64,000 nt of DNA from Frondihabitans sp. 762G35 (GCF_002074055.1 NZ_CP014619.1:2170001-2234000), one strand, 5' to 3'. Counted from the first letter of the stretch, positions 44,657 through 54,662 are shown. Numbers and translations: made by a program. The notes: a model not told the origin generated them from the sequence alone.

Positions 44657-47600
44657 CTAGCGTCTCCTCGACCTGAACCGGCCGAGAGCACGGGATGCAC
44701 CCAACATCCCGAGTCCCAGCGCGAGGATGCCTGCGCCCACGACCATCCACGGGAGGACGGTCGAGCCTGTGTAGGCCAGAGCCTGGCCGATGGTCGGCGT
44801 GGCCGACCCGGAGCCGGCGGGCGAGGTGACGCCCGACCCGGTGCCGGTGCCGCCCGTGCCTCCTGCACCCCCGTTGCCGGAGCCGCCGGTTCCCGCGCCG
44901 CCGTTGCCCGTGCCCACGGCCACGCCGCGGATCACCTGGAACGTCGTCGTGACGGGTGCCGAGGTGAAGCCCTCGACCGTCTCCGTGACGACGAAGCCGT
45001 GGCTTCCGGGGACCACGCCGGGGAAGGCCGTCGACCAGGTGCCGTCGCTGCCGGCGACGACCGTGGTGACCCGCGACCCGTCGAGCGTGACCGTCACCGT
45101 GGCTCCGGGCTCGGCCCGACCCGACACCGGGATGGTGACGCGGCCGGTCCCGAGGGTGGAGAAGGTCGAACCGCTCGCCGGGCTCCCGATCGTGACGGGC
45201 GCGATCGCCTGGATCGTGAACGCCTGGGCAGGAGCCGCGGTCGTCACTCCGGCGACCACCTGCGAGGCGACGAACGAGTGACCGCCCGTCCTGACCCCCG
45301 GGAACACGACGCTCCAGGTGCCGGATGCCGAGACCGTGGTCGTCTGCAGCGTGCCGTCGTCGAGGTTGACGGTCACCGGAGCCCCGGGCGTCCCGGTCCC
45401 CGTGACGGTGACGTCCTCCCGGGAGTCGCCGCCGGCATCGACGATCAGGGCGTTCGGCGCGGGCGAGGTGACCGTGATCGCCCCGCCGGCGGGCACCGAC
45501 GCGACCGTGAACGTCACGCTCACGGGTGCCGAGGTGGCACCGGCGACCGTCTCCGTGGCCGCGACCGTGTGGCTCCCCTGGCCGAGCCCTCTGAGCGGGA
45601 CGCTCCAGGCGCCCGAGCCGTCGGCCGTCGTCGTGACGGCCGCGCCGTTGTCGAGCGTCAGCCGGACGAGGGCTCCCGGCTCCGCCGTGCCGGTGACGGT
45701 GACGGAGGCGCCCAGCGACGAGGCCGGGACGACCTGGCCCGCCGTCGGAGCCGTGATCACCACGGGAGCCGTGCGGAGGGCGGAGATCGTCACGCTGGCC
45801 GAGCCGGTCGTGGTGCCGCCCGTCGTCTGGGTGACGACGACCGTCCGGGTTCCGTTGGGGACGTCGGTGACCGTGGTCGCCCAGGTCCCGTCGGAGCCGA
45901 CCGTGACGGTGCGCGTGATTCCGCTGCCGAGGTCGACGCGGATGGTCGAGCCGGGCTCGCCCGTTCCCGTGACCGGGAAGTCGACCGTGCCGTTGCCGTC
46001 GGCGTCGCGGATGATCTGGCCGGCCGAGGGGCTGGTGATCGTCGGCGGCGTGACCGGGTCGGCCGTGACGGCGACCGTGAAGTCGACGCGGACCGGGGCC
46101 TGCGTCGTGCCGAGCACGGTCTGAGCGGCCGCCGCACTGTGGCTGCCGGGAGCGACACCCGCGAAGGTGACGGACCAGGTGCCGTTCGCGGTGACCGTCG
46201 CCGTCGTGGCTCCGGCCCCGTCGAGGTTCACCGACACGGAGGCACCGGGCTCGCCGGTGCCGGTGACGGCCACGGTGGCCGTCTGGCCGGTCGCCACCTG
46301 GTACTGCTGGCCGGAGCGGGGCGTCGTGACGGCGAGCGCCGCGGCGGCGCGCACCGTGACTCCTGCGGTCACCGGGGTCGTCGGGCCGTCGGCCAGCGTC
46401 TCGATCGCTGCGAGGGTGTGATCGCCCGTCGGGACGTTCCGGAACGTGACCGTCCAGGCGCCGTCCTGCCCGGCCGTGACCGTGACGGGCGTACCGCCGT
46501 CGAGCGACACCGACACGGTCGCCCCGGCCGCCGCCGTGCCCGACACCGGGAGGGTGGCGGTGCTGCCTTCGGCGGGGACGGTGATCACGGCGCCGTCGCG
46601 CGGGCTGACGATCGCGACCGGGTCGCCGACCGCGACGGTGATGTCACGGGTGACAGCCGGGAGAGCCGCTCCGGATGCCGTCTCGACCACGGAGATCGTG
46701 CGGTCGCCGACGGGCACGTCGCGGACGACGGCCGTCCAGCTCCCGTCGCCGGCGACCGTGGCGGTGGCCGTGAGGCCGTCACCGAGGTCGACCGCGATGG
46801 CGGCTCCGGGCTCCCCCGCCCCGCGGACGGTGACGTCCACGGTCGCGGTCGGGCCGGAGACGACGAGGGTCGTTCCGGCGGCCGGCGTCGTGATCGTGGC
46901 GGGGACGATGGTCCGCGCCTCGAGCTGCACCGAGTCGGAGCCGGTCAGCGTTCCACCGGTCGTCTGCGTGACGACGACGGTGATGGCGCCCACCGGGACG
47001 TCGGTCAGCGTCGTCGACCAGGCGCCGCCCGGAGCGACGGTGGTGGTCGCGGTGACGCCGCCGCCGCCGACGGTGATCGTGGAGCCGGGCTCGCCCGTCC
47101 CGGAGACGGGGAGGTCGACGAGACCGTTGCCGTCGGCGTCGGGCACGACGGTTCCGGCGGTCGGCGCGGTGATCACCACGGGGGCCGCGGGGGCCGTCGT
47201 GACGTCGACCGAGAAGGAGACCTCGACGGGGGCCTGGTCGGTCCCGCGGACGGTCTGCGTCGCCACCACCGAGTGGTCGCCCGCGGCGACGCCCGGGAAC
47301 GACACGGTCCACGTGCCGTCCGACCCGACGGTCGCCGTGGCGGGCGTGCCGCCGTCGAGCGTCACCGAGACGCCGGCGCCCGGGAGTCCCGTCCCCGACA
47401 CCGGGACCGTCGCGGTCCCGCCCGCCGGGATCTGGAAGCTCTGACCGGCCTGCGGCGTCGTGACGACGAGGGCAGGAGCGACGGCGACCGTGAACGCGTT
47501 GGTCACAGGCGTCGTGGTCCCGTCCGCGAGGGTCTCGGCCGCGGCGACCTCGTGAGTACCGACGGCGACGCCGGCGAAGGTCGTCGACCAGGAGCCGTCG

Positions 47601-50600
47601 GGTCCGGCCGTGACGACGACAGCGGTCCCGCCGTCGAGGGAGACGCTCACCCTCGCCCCCGGCTGCGCCGTTCCCGAGGCGGGGACGGACACCGTCGAGG
47701 TGCCGAGGGCGACCGGGATCGAGGATCCGTCGCGGGGCGTCGTCAGGGCGACCGGCGCGGCGACCCGCACCGAGAGATCCTGCGTGACCGGCGCGGTGTC
47801 GGTGCCGCCGATGTTCTCGGTGACGGAGATCGTGCGGTCGCCGACGGGGACATTCGGGACCACGGTGGACCAGCTGCCGTCCGTGCCCGCCGTGGCGGTC
47901 GCGGTGAGGCCTCCGCCGAGCGACACCGTCACGGACGCGCCGGGCTGAGCCGTTCCCGCGACAGGCACGTCGACCGTGGCGGTGGGGCCGCTCACGAAGA
48001 GCGGCTGTCCGGCCGTCGGCGCGGAGATGACGACCGCGGCCGCGGCCTGCACGGTGACGTCGACCGTGACCGGGGTCGCCGTGGTGGTCCCGCCGACCGT
48101 CTGCGTGACGGAGATCGTGCGCGGCCCGGTGGGGACGTCGTCGAGGGTCAGCGAGTAGGTGCCGTCGGCCCGCGTCGTCGCGGTCCCGGCGATCCCGCCC
48201 GGAGCCTCGGCGGTGACGGTGGAGCCGGGCTGCGCCGCGCCCTGGACCAGGATGCTCGTGGTCGAGGTCGGCGAGGCGACCACGAACACGGCACCGGTCG
48301 AGGGCTGCGTGACCGTGAGGGTCGCCGCGGCGACGATGTCGACGCCGCGCGTCACGACCGGCGAGGTGGTGCCGCCGACGGTCTGCGTGGCGCGGACGAC
48401 GTGGGAGCCGACGCCGGTGCCGGGGAAGGTCGTCGACCAGGACCCGGACGAGTCGGCGGTCGCGACGCGGGCCGTGCCGCCGTCCAGCGTGACGCTGACG
48501 GAGGCTCCCGCCTGCGCCGTGCCCGAGACGGGGAGCTCGAGGGTCGACGAGGTGTCGGCGACGACGATCGACGTGCCCTGCGCGGGGCTGACGACGATGA
48601 GCGGCGATCCCGCCACGACGCGGACGGCCGAGGTCACCGGGTCGGAGGTCGTTCCGCCGACCTGCTCGGTGGCCGAGATCGTGCGGGTGCCCACCGGGAC
48701 GTCCGCCACGGTCGTCGACCAGGAGCCGTCGGCTCCCGCGGTCGTCGTCGCGGTCAGGGCGTCTCCGAGGTCGACCGTGACGACGGCTCCGGGCTCGGCC
48801 GTGCCCGAGACGGGCAGGTCGACGGTGGAGGACGCGTCGGCGACGACCACGCGGCCGCCGTCGGCGGGCGAGGTGACGGTCACCGGGGCTCCGGCGACGA
48901 TCGAGAACATCGTGTCGACCGGCGCGGAGGTCGTGCCGTTGACGGTCTGCGTGGCGCGGATCGCGTAGGCGCCGACCCCGAGATCGGGGACGTCGATGCT
49001 CCAGACGCCCGTCGGGGACGACGTGGTCGTGGCCGTCACTCCGGCGCCCAGGTCGATCGAGACGGAGGCGTTCGGCTCGGCCGTGCCCGTCACGGAGACG
49101 GTCGTCGTCGAGGACGGACCTGCCACGGTGACCTTCGAGCCGGTCGCCGGCGCGGTGATCGCCACGGGAGTCGCCGCCTGGATGACCAGCGTGCGCTCGA
49201 CGGGGGCTGTCGTCGTCCCGCCGACCGTCTCGGTCGAGGAGAACAGGCGGGTGCCGGTCCCCACGGCGGGGAACGTGGTGCTCCAGCTGCCGTTGAGGGC
49301 GACGGTGGTGGTGCGCGTCGTCGTGCCGAGGGTCACGTCGACCGTGGCCCCGATCTGGCCCTGTCCGGAGACGACGACCGCGAGCGTGCTCGAGGCGTCG
49401 GCCACGCGGACGACGGTCCCGTCGATCGGGGTCGCGACCGTGAAGAGGCTGCCCGCGGCGACGGAGAAGTCGCGGGTGACGGGCGCGGAGGTCGTGCCGC
49501 CGAGGGTCTGCGTCACGCTCGCCGTGTAGGAGCCCACGCCGAGGCCGTCGCCGGAACCGTCCGAGCTGCCGTCGGCCGTCACCTGCCAGGAGCCGTCGGC
49601 TCCTGCGGTCGTCGTGACGGTCCCGGCCGTTCCGAGGTCGACCGTGACGGTCGCGCCGGGTTGCGCACTGCCGGAGATCGGGACGGGGACGACGGAGGTC
49701 GGGCCGGCCACGAGGACGACGGCGTCCGCGGCGGGTGCCACGACGGTCACCGGGTCGGCCGCGCGGATGGCGAAGGTCGTCGGAGTGGCGTCGTCCGTGG
49801 CGCCGCCCACCGCCTGCGTGGCATTCACCGTGTATGTGGCGACCGGGAGGTCGGCGAAGGACACCGTCCAGGCTCCCGTGGGGCCGGCCGTCGTCGTCCG
49901 GACGAGACCGGCACCGAGGTCGACGGTCACGTCGGCCCCCGCATCGGCGCGCCCTGCGACTTCGGTCGTCCGAGTGCCGGACGCGTCGGCCACGAGGAAG
50001 GTCGAGCCGTCGACGGGCGCCTGGATGACGATCGCGCCGCCGGTGACCACGTGGAAGGGCTGCGACTCCGGGGCGGAGGTCGAGCCGTTGATGCTCTGCG
50101 TGGCGGTCAGGGTGTAGTCGCCGACGGCGACGCCCGGGATCGTGACGGACCAGGCGCCGGAGCCCGAGGCCGTGGTCGTCGCGGCGAGCCCGCCACCGAA
50201 GGAGGCCGTGACGACGGCTCCCGGCTGTGCGGTGCCGGACACGGCGACGGTCGCCGTGTCGGTGCCGAACACCGTCACGCTGGCGTCGGGGGCGGGACGG
50301 ACGATCGCGAGGGGTGCGCCCGCTCGGACGGTCAGATCCTGCGTGACGGCGGGCGAGGTGGTGCCGCCCACGGTCTGGGTGACGCTGATCGTGCGCGTCC
50401 CGATGGGGACGTCGTTCACGGGCACGGACCAGGTGCCGTCGGTCCCCGCGGTGGTCGTGGCCGTGAGCCCGCCTCCGAGGTCGACCGCGATGTCGGCGTT
50501 CGGCTGCGCGGTGCCCGCGACGGTGATGTCAGCGGTCGTGCCCGGCCCGGCGACGACGACGTCGACGGCCGGATCCGGAGCGGTGATCACGACGGGGGCG

Positions 50601-53599
50601 GCGGCCATCACGGAGAACGGCCGCGTGACCGGGGTCGACGTGGTGCCGCCGACGGTCTGCGACGCGCTCACGGTGTAGTCGCCGACGGGGACGGCCGGGA
50701 ACGTGGTCGTCCAGGCGCCCGTCCCGGAGGCGGTGACGGTCGCGGAGCGGCCTCCGCCCAGCGAGACGGTGACCGGAGCGCTCGGCTCCGCGGTGCCCGA
50801 GACGGTCACCGGGGTGGTCGAGGTCGGGTCGGCGACGGTTGTCCGGGCGCCGGCGGCGGGGACCTGGATGACGACGGGCGCGCCGGCCACGACGGAGATG
50901 TCGCGGGTGACGGGGGCGGAGGTCGCTCCGGCCACGGTCTGCGTCGCGCTGATCGTGTAGTCGCCGACGGCGACGCTCGGGAACGTGGTGGTCCACGTTC
51001 CGGTGACGCTCGCCGTCACGGTCGCGGACACGCCGCTCGCGATCTGCACCTGGACGGCGCTACCGGCCTGCGCCGTCCCCGAGACGGTGACGGGGCTGGT
51101 CGACGTGGGACCGGCGACGCGGAACTGCGCTCCGGCCACGGGCGTCTGGATGGTGATCGGCGACGCCGCGACGACCTGGATGCCGCGGGTGATCGGTGCG
51201 GACTGCGTCCCGGCGACGGTCTGGGTGACGCTGACGGTGTAGCTGCCGACACCCACCGCGGTGACGGGGATGCTGTAGCCGCCGTCCGCGCCCGCCGTCG
51301 AGGTGGCGGTGAGCCCGCCGCCCAGGTCGGCCGTGACGCTCGCGCCCGGCTGGGCGGTTCCGGTCACGGTGACCGTCGTCGTCGAGGTGGCGCCGGGGAC
51401 GACCAGCTGCGTGCCGTCGGCCGGTGCCGTGACCGTGAGCGCGGCTCCTGCGGCGACCGAGAAGTCGCGGGTGACGGCCGAGGACGTCGTGCCGCCGACG
51501 GTCTGCACGGCCGAGGCCGTGTAGCTGCCCACCGGAACGCCGGTGAACGGCGCGGACCACGTGCCGTCGGCCGCCGTCGTCGCGGTGGCGGTGCGGCCGG
51601 AGCCGAGGTCGACGGAGACCGACGCGCCGGGCGTCGCGGTGCCCTGGACGGTCACCGGCGTCGTCGCCGTTCCGGAGACGACGGTGAAGACGCGGCCCTC
51701 GGTCGGCGCCTGGATCGTGAGCGGCTGCTGGGCGACGACGGTGAAGTCGCGCGTGACCGCCGGGGACGCGGTACCGCCGATGCTCTGGGTGACGCTCGCC
51801 GTGACGGAGCCCACCCCGACACCCGGGATCGTCGCGGACCAGGAGCCGTCCGGGGCGACGGTCGCCGTGCCGGTGCGCCCCGCACCGAGGTCGACCGCGA
51901 TGGTGGCTCCGGGCTCGCCGGTCCCCGTGACGGTGACCGACCGTGTGGCCGTCGACGTGGCGACGGTGAACTGCTGTCCCTGCGTGGGCGTCGCGATGGT
52001 GAGCGGCGCCGTGGGGGTGGCGTTCACGGTCGAGGTGGCCAGGTCGACCACGGCCGCATCGAGGGCAGGCAGGATGCTCAGGCGCAGCGCGTGCACGGAC
52101 CGGGAGCCCTGATCGGTCCCCCGCGCGTCGCGGAAGCCGGAGGAGTCCTGCGCGTTGACGGTGATCGACACGAGCTGCGAGAGGATGCCGGTCAGCGCGC
52201 TGACCGTGGTGTTCACCGGACCGGTGACGGCGGCGAGAGTGGCCGTGACCCCGCCGACGGTCGGCTGGAAGACGGCGGCGAGGAGCGGGACGACCGTGTT
52301 GTCGACGACCGGCTGCAGCACCGGCGTGAGGACGGCGCTCGAGATCGAGAGGCCCGTGACGCCGATCGCCGTGGCGGACGCGCTGACGGTCGCGGGAGCG
52401 CGACCCGAGGTCTTGAGGAGGTTCGCGAGGGTGGTCGACGTGGTGATCGTGAGGTTCGACACGTTCACACCGGCGAGCTGGATCCGGCCGGTGATCGTCG
52501 TCGTCAGCGTCGCGTTGCCGACGGCCGTGACGACGGCCGTGTTGAGGGCCGCCGGGAGCTGCGTGACGAGGATGTCCTGGATCGCGGCGGTCACGAGCGA
52601 CCGGAGCGCCGGCGTCGACAGGAGCTGCGTGTTCGGGTCCTGCCCGTTCAGCGCCTGCAGGGTGTTGAGGTCGATGACGATCTTCCCCGTCGAGGGCGTG
52701 ATCGTGACGGCCCCCGAGGTGTACTGGCGGGCGAGGACGGGGGCGGTCACGGCCGACAGGCTGAGACCCGTCAGGTTCGTGGTCGCCGTCGTGCCGTTGA
52801 GGCTGAGGGCGCCGAGGCCGAGCGAGTTGAGCGCCGTGGTGATCGAGCCGGTGGAGCCCGAGACGACGCCGTTCAGGGCCGCCTGGTTCGTCGTGAGGCC
52901 GTTGAGATCGGAGCCGATGCCGTTCACGGCCGTCTGCAGCGACGTGTTCAGGGTGCCGATCGCGGGGCTCGTGACGGTGAATCCTGCGCTGGCGATGCCG
53001 TAGCCGGTTGTCGTCCCCACGGTGGTTCCGCGCGTGGCCGTGATCGTCGAGGCCAGGGCGCCGACGTCCAGCTGGGCGGCGCTGGCGACGGTGGCGGAGG
53101 CACCGATCCGGCTGAGCAGCGGGGTCAGGTTGAGGCTCGAGGCACTCCCCGGGGTGCCGGATCCGACGGCGATGCTGCCGTCCGACCCGACCAGTCCCGC
53201 GGAGGCCGTGGCCGAGGTCGCGGTGGACGAGGCGTACTGGCCGACGACACCGAGGTTCAGGATGCCGTTGGTGCCGAGCAGCTGCACGCCGTTGCCGAGC
53301 CCGACGCCCACGGTGGAGAGCGCGGTCAGGTCGAGGGGGTTGCTGACGGCTCCGGCGCTCGAGGTCGCGTTCGTCGACGAGTAGGCGCCCCTGAGCTGCG
53401 CGAGCGTGTCGACGTTCACGATGCCGCCGCCCGAGAGGAGCAGACCCTCCGAGGCGCTGATGTCGCCCGTCGCCGCCTGCGCGGGGACGATGGCGCCCGC
53501 GGCGATGACGGCGCCGACGACGGTCGCCGCTCCGAGCTTCAGCCATGGCCGACGGCCGAGGAAAACGGTGCGCCGACGCGCGGTCCCCTGGTGGTGCAT
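44657..53599 (-). CDS. giant sortase-anchored surface adhesin with 25 Ig-like repeats
   Basis: A 2,980-residue wall protein. The ATG at 53599 (with GGAAGAGG upstream) gives a signal peptide (1-42, ending VPAQA). Residues 43-530 match the choice-of-anchor G type N-terminal domain of actinobacterial surface proteins, with many Ser/Thr/Ala and repeated LxGL turns. From about 532 to 2885 I count 25 Ig-like repeats of 90-97 residues, each with the pattern VSGTAQPGASV ... GTWS ... VPVGDYT ... TQTVGGTTSAPVTRD. A Gly-rich linker leads to LAYTG (about 2941-2945), a hydrophobic helix and the RFRSRRR tail, a sorting signal of the class E (LAxTG) type. No active sortase is in the window. Likely adhesion or biofilm role. 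Confidence 0.88.
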   Translation of the reverse strand: MHHQGTARRRTVFLGRRPWLKLGAATVVGAVIAAGAIVPAQAATGDISASEGLLLSGGGIVNVDTLAQLRGAYSSTNATSSAGAVSNPLDLTALSTVGVGLGNGVQLLGTNGILNLGVVGQYASSTATSATASAGLVGSDGSIAVGSGTPGSASSLNLTPLLSRIGASATVASAAQLDVGALASTITATRGTTVGTTTGYGIASAGFTVTSPAIGTLNTSLQTAVNGIGSDLNGLTTNQAALNGVVSGSTGSITTALNSLGLGALSLNGTTATTNLTGLSLSAVTAPVLARQYTSGAVTITPSTGKIVIDLNTLQALNGQDPNTQLLSTPALRSLVTAAIQDILVTQLPAALNTAVVTAVGNATLTTTITGRIQLAGVNVSNLTITTSTTLANLLKTSGRAPATVSASATAIGVTGLSISSAVLTPVLQPVVDNTVVPLLAAVFQPTVGGVTATLAAVTGPVNTTVSALTGILSQLVSITVNAQDSSGFRDARGTDQGSRSVHALRLSILPALDAAVVDLATSTVNATPTAPLTIATPTQGQQFTVATSTATRSVTVTGTGEPGATIAVDLGAGRTGTATVAPDGSWSATIPGVGVGSVTASVTQSIGGTASPAVTRDFTVVAQQPLTIQAPTEGRVFTVVSGTATTPVTVQGTATPGASVSVDLGSGRTATATTAADGTWSAPFTGVPVGSYTASAVQTVGGTTSSAVTRDFSVAAGAALTVTAPADGTQLVVPGATSTTTVTVTGTAQPGASVTADLGGGLTATSTAGADGGYSIPVTAVGVGSYTVSVTQTVAGTQSAPITRGIQVVAASPITIQTPVAGAQFRVAGPTSTSPVTVSGTAQAGSAVQVQIASGVSATVTASVTGTWTTTFPSVAVGDYTISATQTVAGATSAPVTRDISVVAGAPVVIQVPAAGARTTVADPTSTTPVTVSGTAEPSAPVTVSLGGGRSATVTASGTGAWTTTFPAVPVGDYTVSASQTVGGTTSTPVTRPFSVMAAAPVVITAPDPAVDVVVAGPGTTADITVAGTAQPNADIAVDLGGGLTATTTAGTDGTWSVPVNDVPIGTRTISVTQTVGGTTSPAVTQDLTVRAGAPLAIVRPAPDASVTVFGTDTATVAVSGTAQPGAVVTASFGGGLAATTTASGSGAWSVTIPGVAVGDYTLTATQSINGSTSAPESQPFHVVTGGAIVIQAPVDGSTFLVADASGTRTTEVAGRADAGADVTVDLGAGLVRTTTAGPTGAWTVSFADLPVATYTVNATQAVGGATDDATPTTFAIRAADPVTVVAPAADAVVLVAGPTSVVPVPISGSAQPGATVTVDLGTAGTVTTTAGADGSWQVTADGSSDGSGDGLGVGSYTASVTQTLGGTTSAPVTRDFSVAAGSLFTVATPIDGTVVRVADASSTLAVVVSGQGQIGATVDVTLGTTTRTTTVALNGSWSTTFPAVGTGTRLFSSTETVGGTTTAPVERTLVIQAATPVAITAPATGSKVTVAGPSSTTTVSVTGTAEPNASVSIDLGAGVTATTTSSPTGVWSIDVPDLGVGAYAIRATQTVNGTTSAPVDTMFSIVAGAPVTVTSPADGGRVVVADASSTVDLPVSGTAEPGAVVTVDLGDALTATTTAGADGSWSTTVADVPVGTRTISATEQVGGTTSDPVTSAVRVVAGSPLIVVSPAQGTSIVVADTSSTLELPVSGTAQAGASVSVTLDGGTARVATADSSGSWSTTFPGTGVGSHVVRATQTVGGTTSPVVTRGVDIVAAATLTVTQPSTGAVFVVASPTSTTSILVQGAAQPGSTVTAEAPGGIAGTATTRADGTYSLTLDDVPTGPRTISVTQTVGGTTTATPVTVDVTVQAAAAVVISAPTAGQPLFVSGPTATVDVPVAGTAQPGASVTVSLGGGLTATATAGTDGSWSTVVPNVPVGDRTISVTENIGGTDTAPVTQDLSVRVAAPVALTTPRDGSSIPVALGTSTVSVPASGTAQPGARVSVSLDGGTAVVVTAGPDGSWSTTFAGVAVGTHEVAAAETLADGTTTPVTNAFTVAVAPALVVTTPQAGQSFQIPAGGTATVPVSGTGLPGAGVSVTLDGGTPATATVGSDGTWTVSFPGVAAGDHSVVATQTVRGTDQAPVEVSFSVDVTTAPAAPVVITAPTAGTVVPDADGNGLVDLPVSGTGEPGSTITVGGGGVTATTTVAPGGAWSTTLTDVPVGAITVVVTQTTGGTLTGSDSVQLEARTIVPATITTPAAGTTLVVSGPTATVDVTVRGAGEPGAAIAVDLGDGLTATATVAGDGSWTAVVRDVPVGDRTISVVETASGAALPAVTRDITVAVGDPVAIVSPRDGAVITVPAEGSTATLPVSGTAAAGATVSVSLDGGTPVTVTAGQDGAWTVTFRNVPTGDHTLAAIETLADGPTTPVTAGVTVRAAAALAVTTPRSGQQYQVATGQTATVAVTGTGEPGASVSVNLDGAGATTATVTANGTWSVTFAGVAPGSHSAAAAQTVLGTTQAPVRVDFTVAVTADPVTPPTITSPSAGQIIRDADGNGTVDFPVTGTGEPGSTIRVDLGSGITRTVTVGSDGTWATTVTDVPNGTRTVVVTQTTGGTTTGSASVTISALRTAPVVITAPTAGQVVPASSLGASVTVTGTAEPGALVRLTLDNGAAVTTTADGSGAWSVPLRGLGQGSHTVAATETVAGATSAPVSVTFTVASVPAGGAITVTSPAPNALIVDAGGDSREDVTVTGTGTPGAPVTVNLDDGTLQTTTVSASGTWSVVFPGVRTGGHSFVASQVVAGVTTAAPAQAFTIQAIAPVTIGSPASGSTFSTLGTGRVTIPVSGRAEPGATVTVTLDGSRVTTVVAGSDGTWSTAFPGVVPGSHGFVVTETVEGFTSAPVTTTFQVIRGVAVGTGNGGAGTGGSGNGGAGGTGGTGTGSGVTSPAGSGSATPTIGQALAYTGSTVLPWMVVGAGILALGLGMLGASRALGRFRSRRR

Positions 53600-54273
53600 G
53601 AGGTGCCTCTTCCTGACGGGCGGCGCCCGTCCCTGATCCGGGAAGCCCTCCGGTGGTGGGTCGGAGGGGTGGTGCGGTGGTGCTCGTCGCGGCGGTGGTT
53701 GGTCGCTGCGGGCGGCTGCGGTGGTGGGTCGCTGCCGGAGGTGCGGTGGTGCTGTGCTGCTGTGGTTCGGTGGTGCTGTGCTGCTCTGGTTCGGTTGAAT
53801 GGTGCCGTCGGTGCCGTGGTGCGTCTTCGGCGGCGGGCGACTCTGCCCGCGGGCCGAAGGGGGCAGGATGCGCGCTGGTGAGACGCGCACCCTGCCGAGG
53901 TAGAGGCTGCCTCGGTCGACGATGGGCCATCGACGCGGGCTCGGCCTCTACGGATTGAGGGGAATACCCCCGGAGGCGGCGTGCGCGCGCACGAGTGGTG
54001 CACGGCTGTCCCTGATCCTGATGTGCGACGTCATGCCGCGTCCTCTCTGTCGGCATCGTGGTGAGCGACGCCGGTCCGGCAGGAGGCCTGGTGAGGACCT
54101 GGTGCGAACGTGCCGGGGAGGCTCTGGTGAGGGGCTTCTCCGGTTGGTGGCTCCATGATAGGCAGAACCAGACCGTTCGGGGCCGCCCGGGCCGGATTGT
54201 CCCCCCAACTGGGGCCCCCGGTCTGCCCTTCGGCGGACCCGGTCCGACGTGACCACGCCGCCGTTCGGCCCGT
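53600..54273. other. upstream region of the adhesin gene
   Basis: About 670 bases without a supported gene. Contents: a 24-bp tandem duplication (53744-53791), a GGGGAATACCCC palindrome (53959-53970) and a TATCAT -10-like hexamer on the minus strand near 54157-54162. Open frames here are Pro/Arg-rich and not family-like. The adhesin promoter or long 5' leader must lie here, or the gene is reached by read-through from the SRP RNA side. Confidence 0.6.
53744..53791. repeat. 24-bp tandem duplication in the adhesin leader
   Basis: Two adjacent copies of a 24-base G/T-rich unit that begins CGGTGGTGCTGTGCTGCT (53744-53767 and 53768-53791) with one mismatch. Being in the upstream region of a surface gene, it could vary in copy number. 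Confidence 0.85.
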
Positions 54274-54592
54274 GCACCGTGCTCCGGCGGGCGCCCGCAC
54301 ACAGAAAAGACCCCCCACGCACCCGTCGCACACGCCGGCCAGGGGCCGGCGTGCCAGAAAAGCACCGTGCTCTGGCGGGGCGCCTGAAAACAGGAAAGAC
54401 CCCCCATGCACCCACCGCGCACGACGGCCAGGGGCCGGCGTGCCAGAGAAGCACCGTGCTCTGGCAGGCGTCCGCACACGTAAAAGACCCCCCACGCACC
54501 CGCCCGCACGACGGCCAGGGGCCGGCGTGCCAAAGCAAGCACCGTGCTCTGGCGGGGCGCCTGAAAACAGGAAAGACCCCCCACGCACCCGC
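54274..54592 (-). repeat. 88/89-bp tandem array containing copies of the SRP RNA 3' arm and terminator
   Basis: The 19-base string GGGTGCGTGGGGGGTCTTT (minus strand), which is the 3' arm and T-tract of the SRP RNA, recurs at plus-strand starts 54572, 54483, 54395 and 54306, i.e. every 88-89 bases (third copy has one change). Between copies lie a GCCAGAG/CTCTGGC hairpin with a GCAC/GTGC inner stem and a GGCCCCTGGCC hairpin. Flanks of copies 1 and 3 match each other (CCTGTTTTCAGGCGCC), and those of 2 and 4 match each other, giving a 177-bp higher-order period. Confidence 0.9.
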
Positions 54593-54662
54593 CAGAGCCC
54601 GGTTACCCTTGCTGCATTTCTGCCCTGGGGGAGTTGGCCTGGATGGCGCCACGTGGGGAGCC
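54571..54662 (-). ncRNA. ffs: signal recognition particle RNA (4.5S type)
   Basis: On the minus strand the domain IV signature is present: CCCCCAGG then GCA-GAAA-TGC (GNRA tetraloop stem) then AGCAAGGGTAAC, the Ffh-binding symmetric loop of small bacterial SRP RNAs. The 5' arm CTCCCCACG pairs with the 3' arm CGTGGGGGG, closing a rod of about 92 nt, followed by TCTTT. A TACACT -10-like hexamer precedes the 5' end. It works with Ffh to target nascent membrane and secretory proteins. Ends are estimated from the closing helix. Confidence 0.9.

Noticed and set aside
44330-53881. A 9.5-kb plus-strand open frame (over 3,100 codons) antiparallel to the adhesin gene
   Set aside because: It is rich in Asp, Arg and Gly as expected from the reverse of high-GC Thr/Val/Ala codons, matches no family, and covers a gene with signal peptide, repeats and sorting signal on the other strand.
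53959-53970. GGGGAATACCCC palindrome as an operator of the adhesin gene
   Set aside because: It is 360 bases from the start codon, with no recognisable promoter nearby; too short to claim function.
54274-54592. Small proteins encoded by the repeats (Gly/Ser/Phe-rich frames on the minus strand)
   Set aside because: The frames simply translate the SRP-terminator repeat and its hairpins; no ribosome site or family match, and RNA features explain the sequence better.
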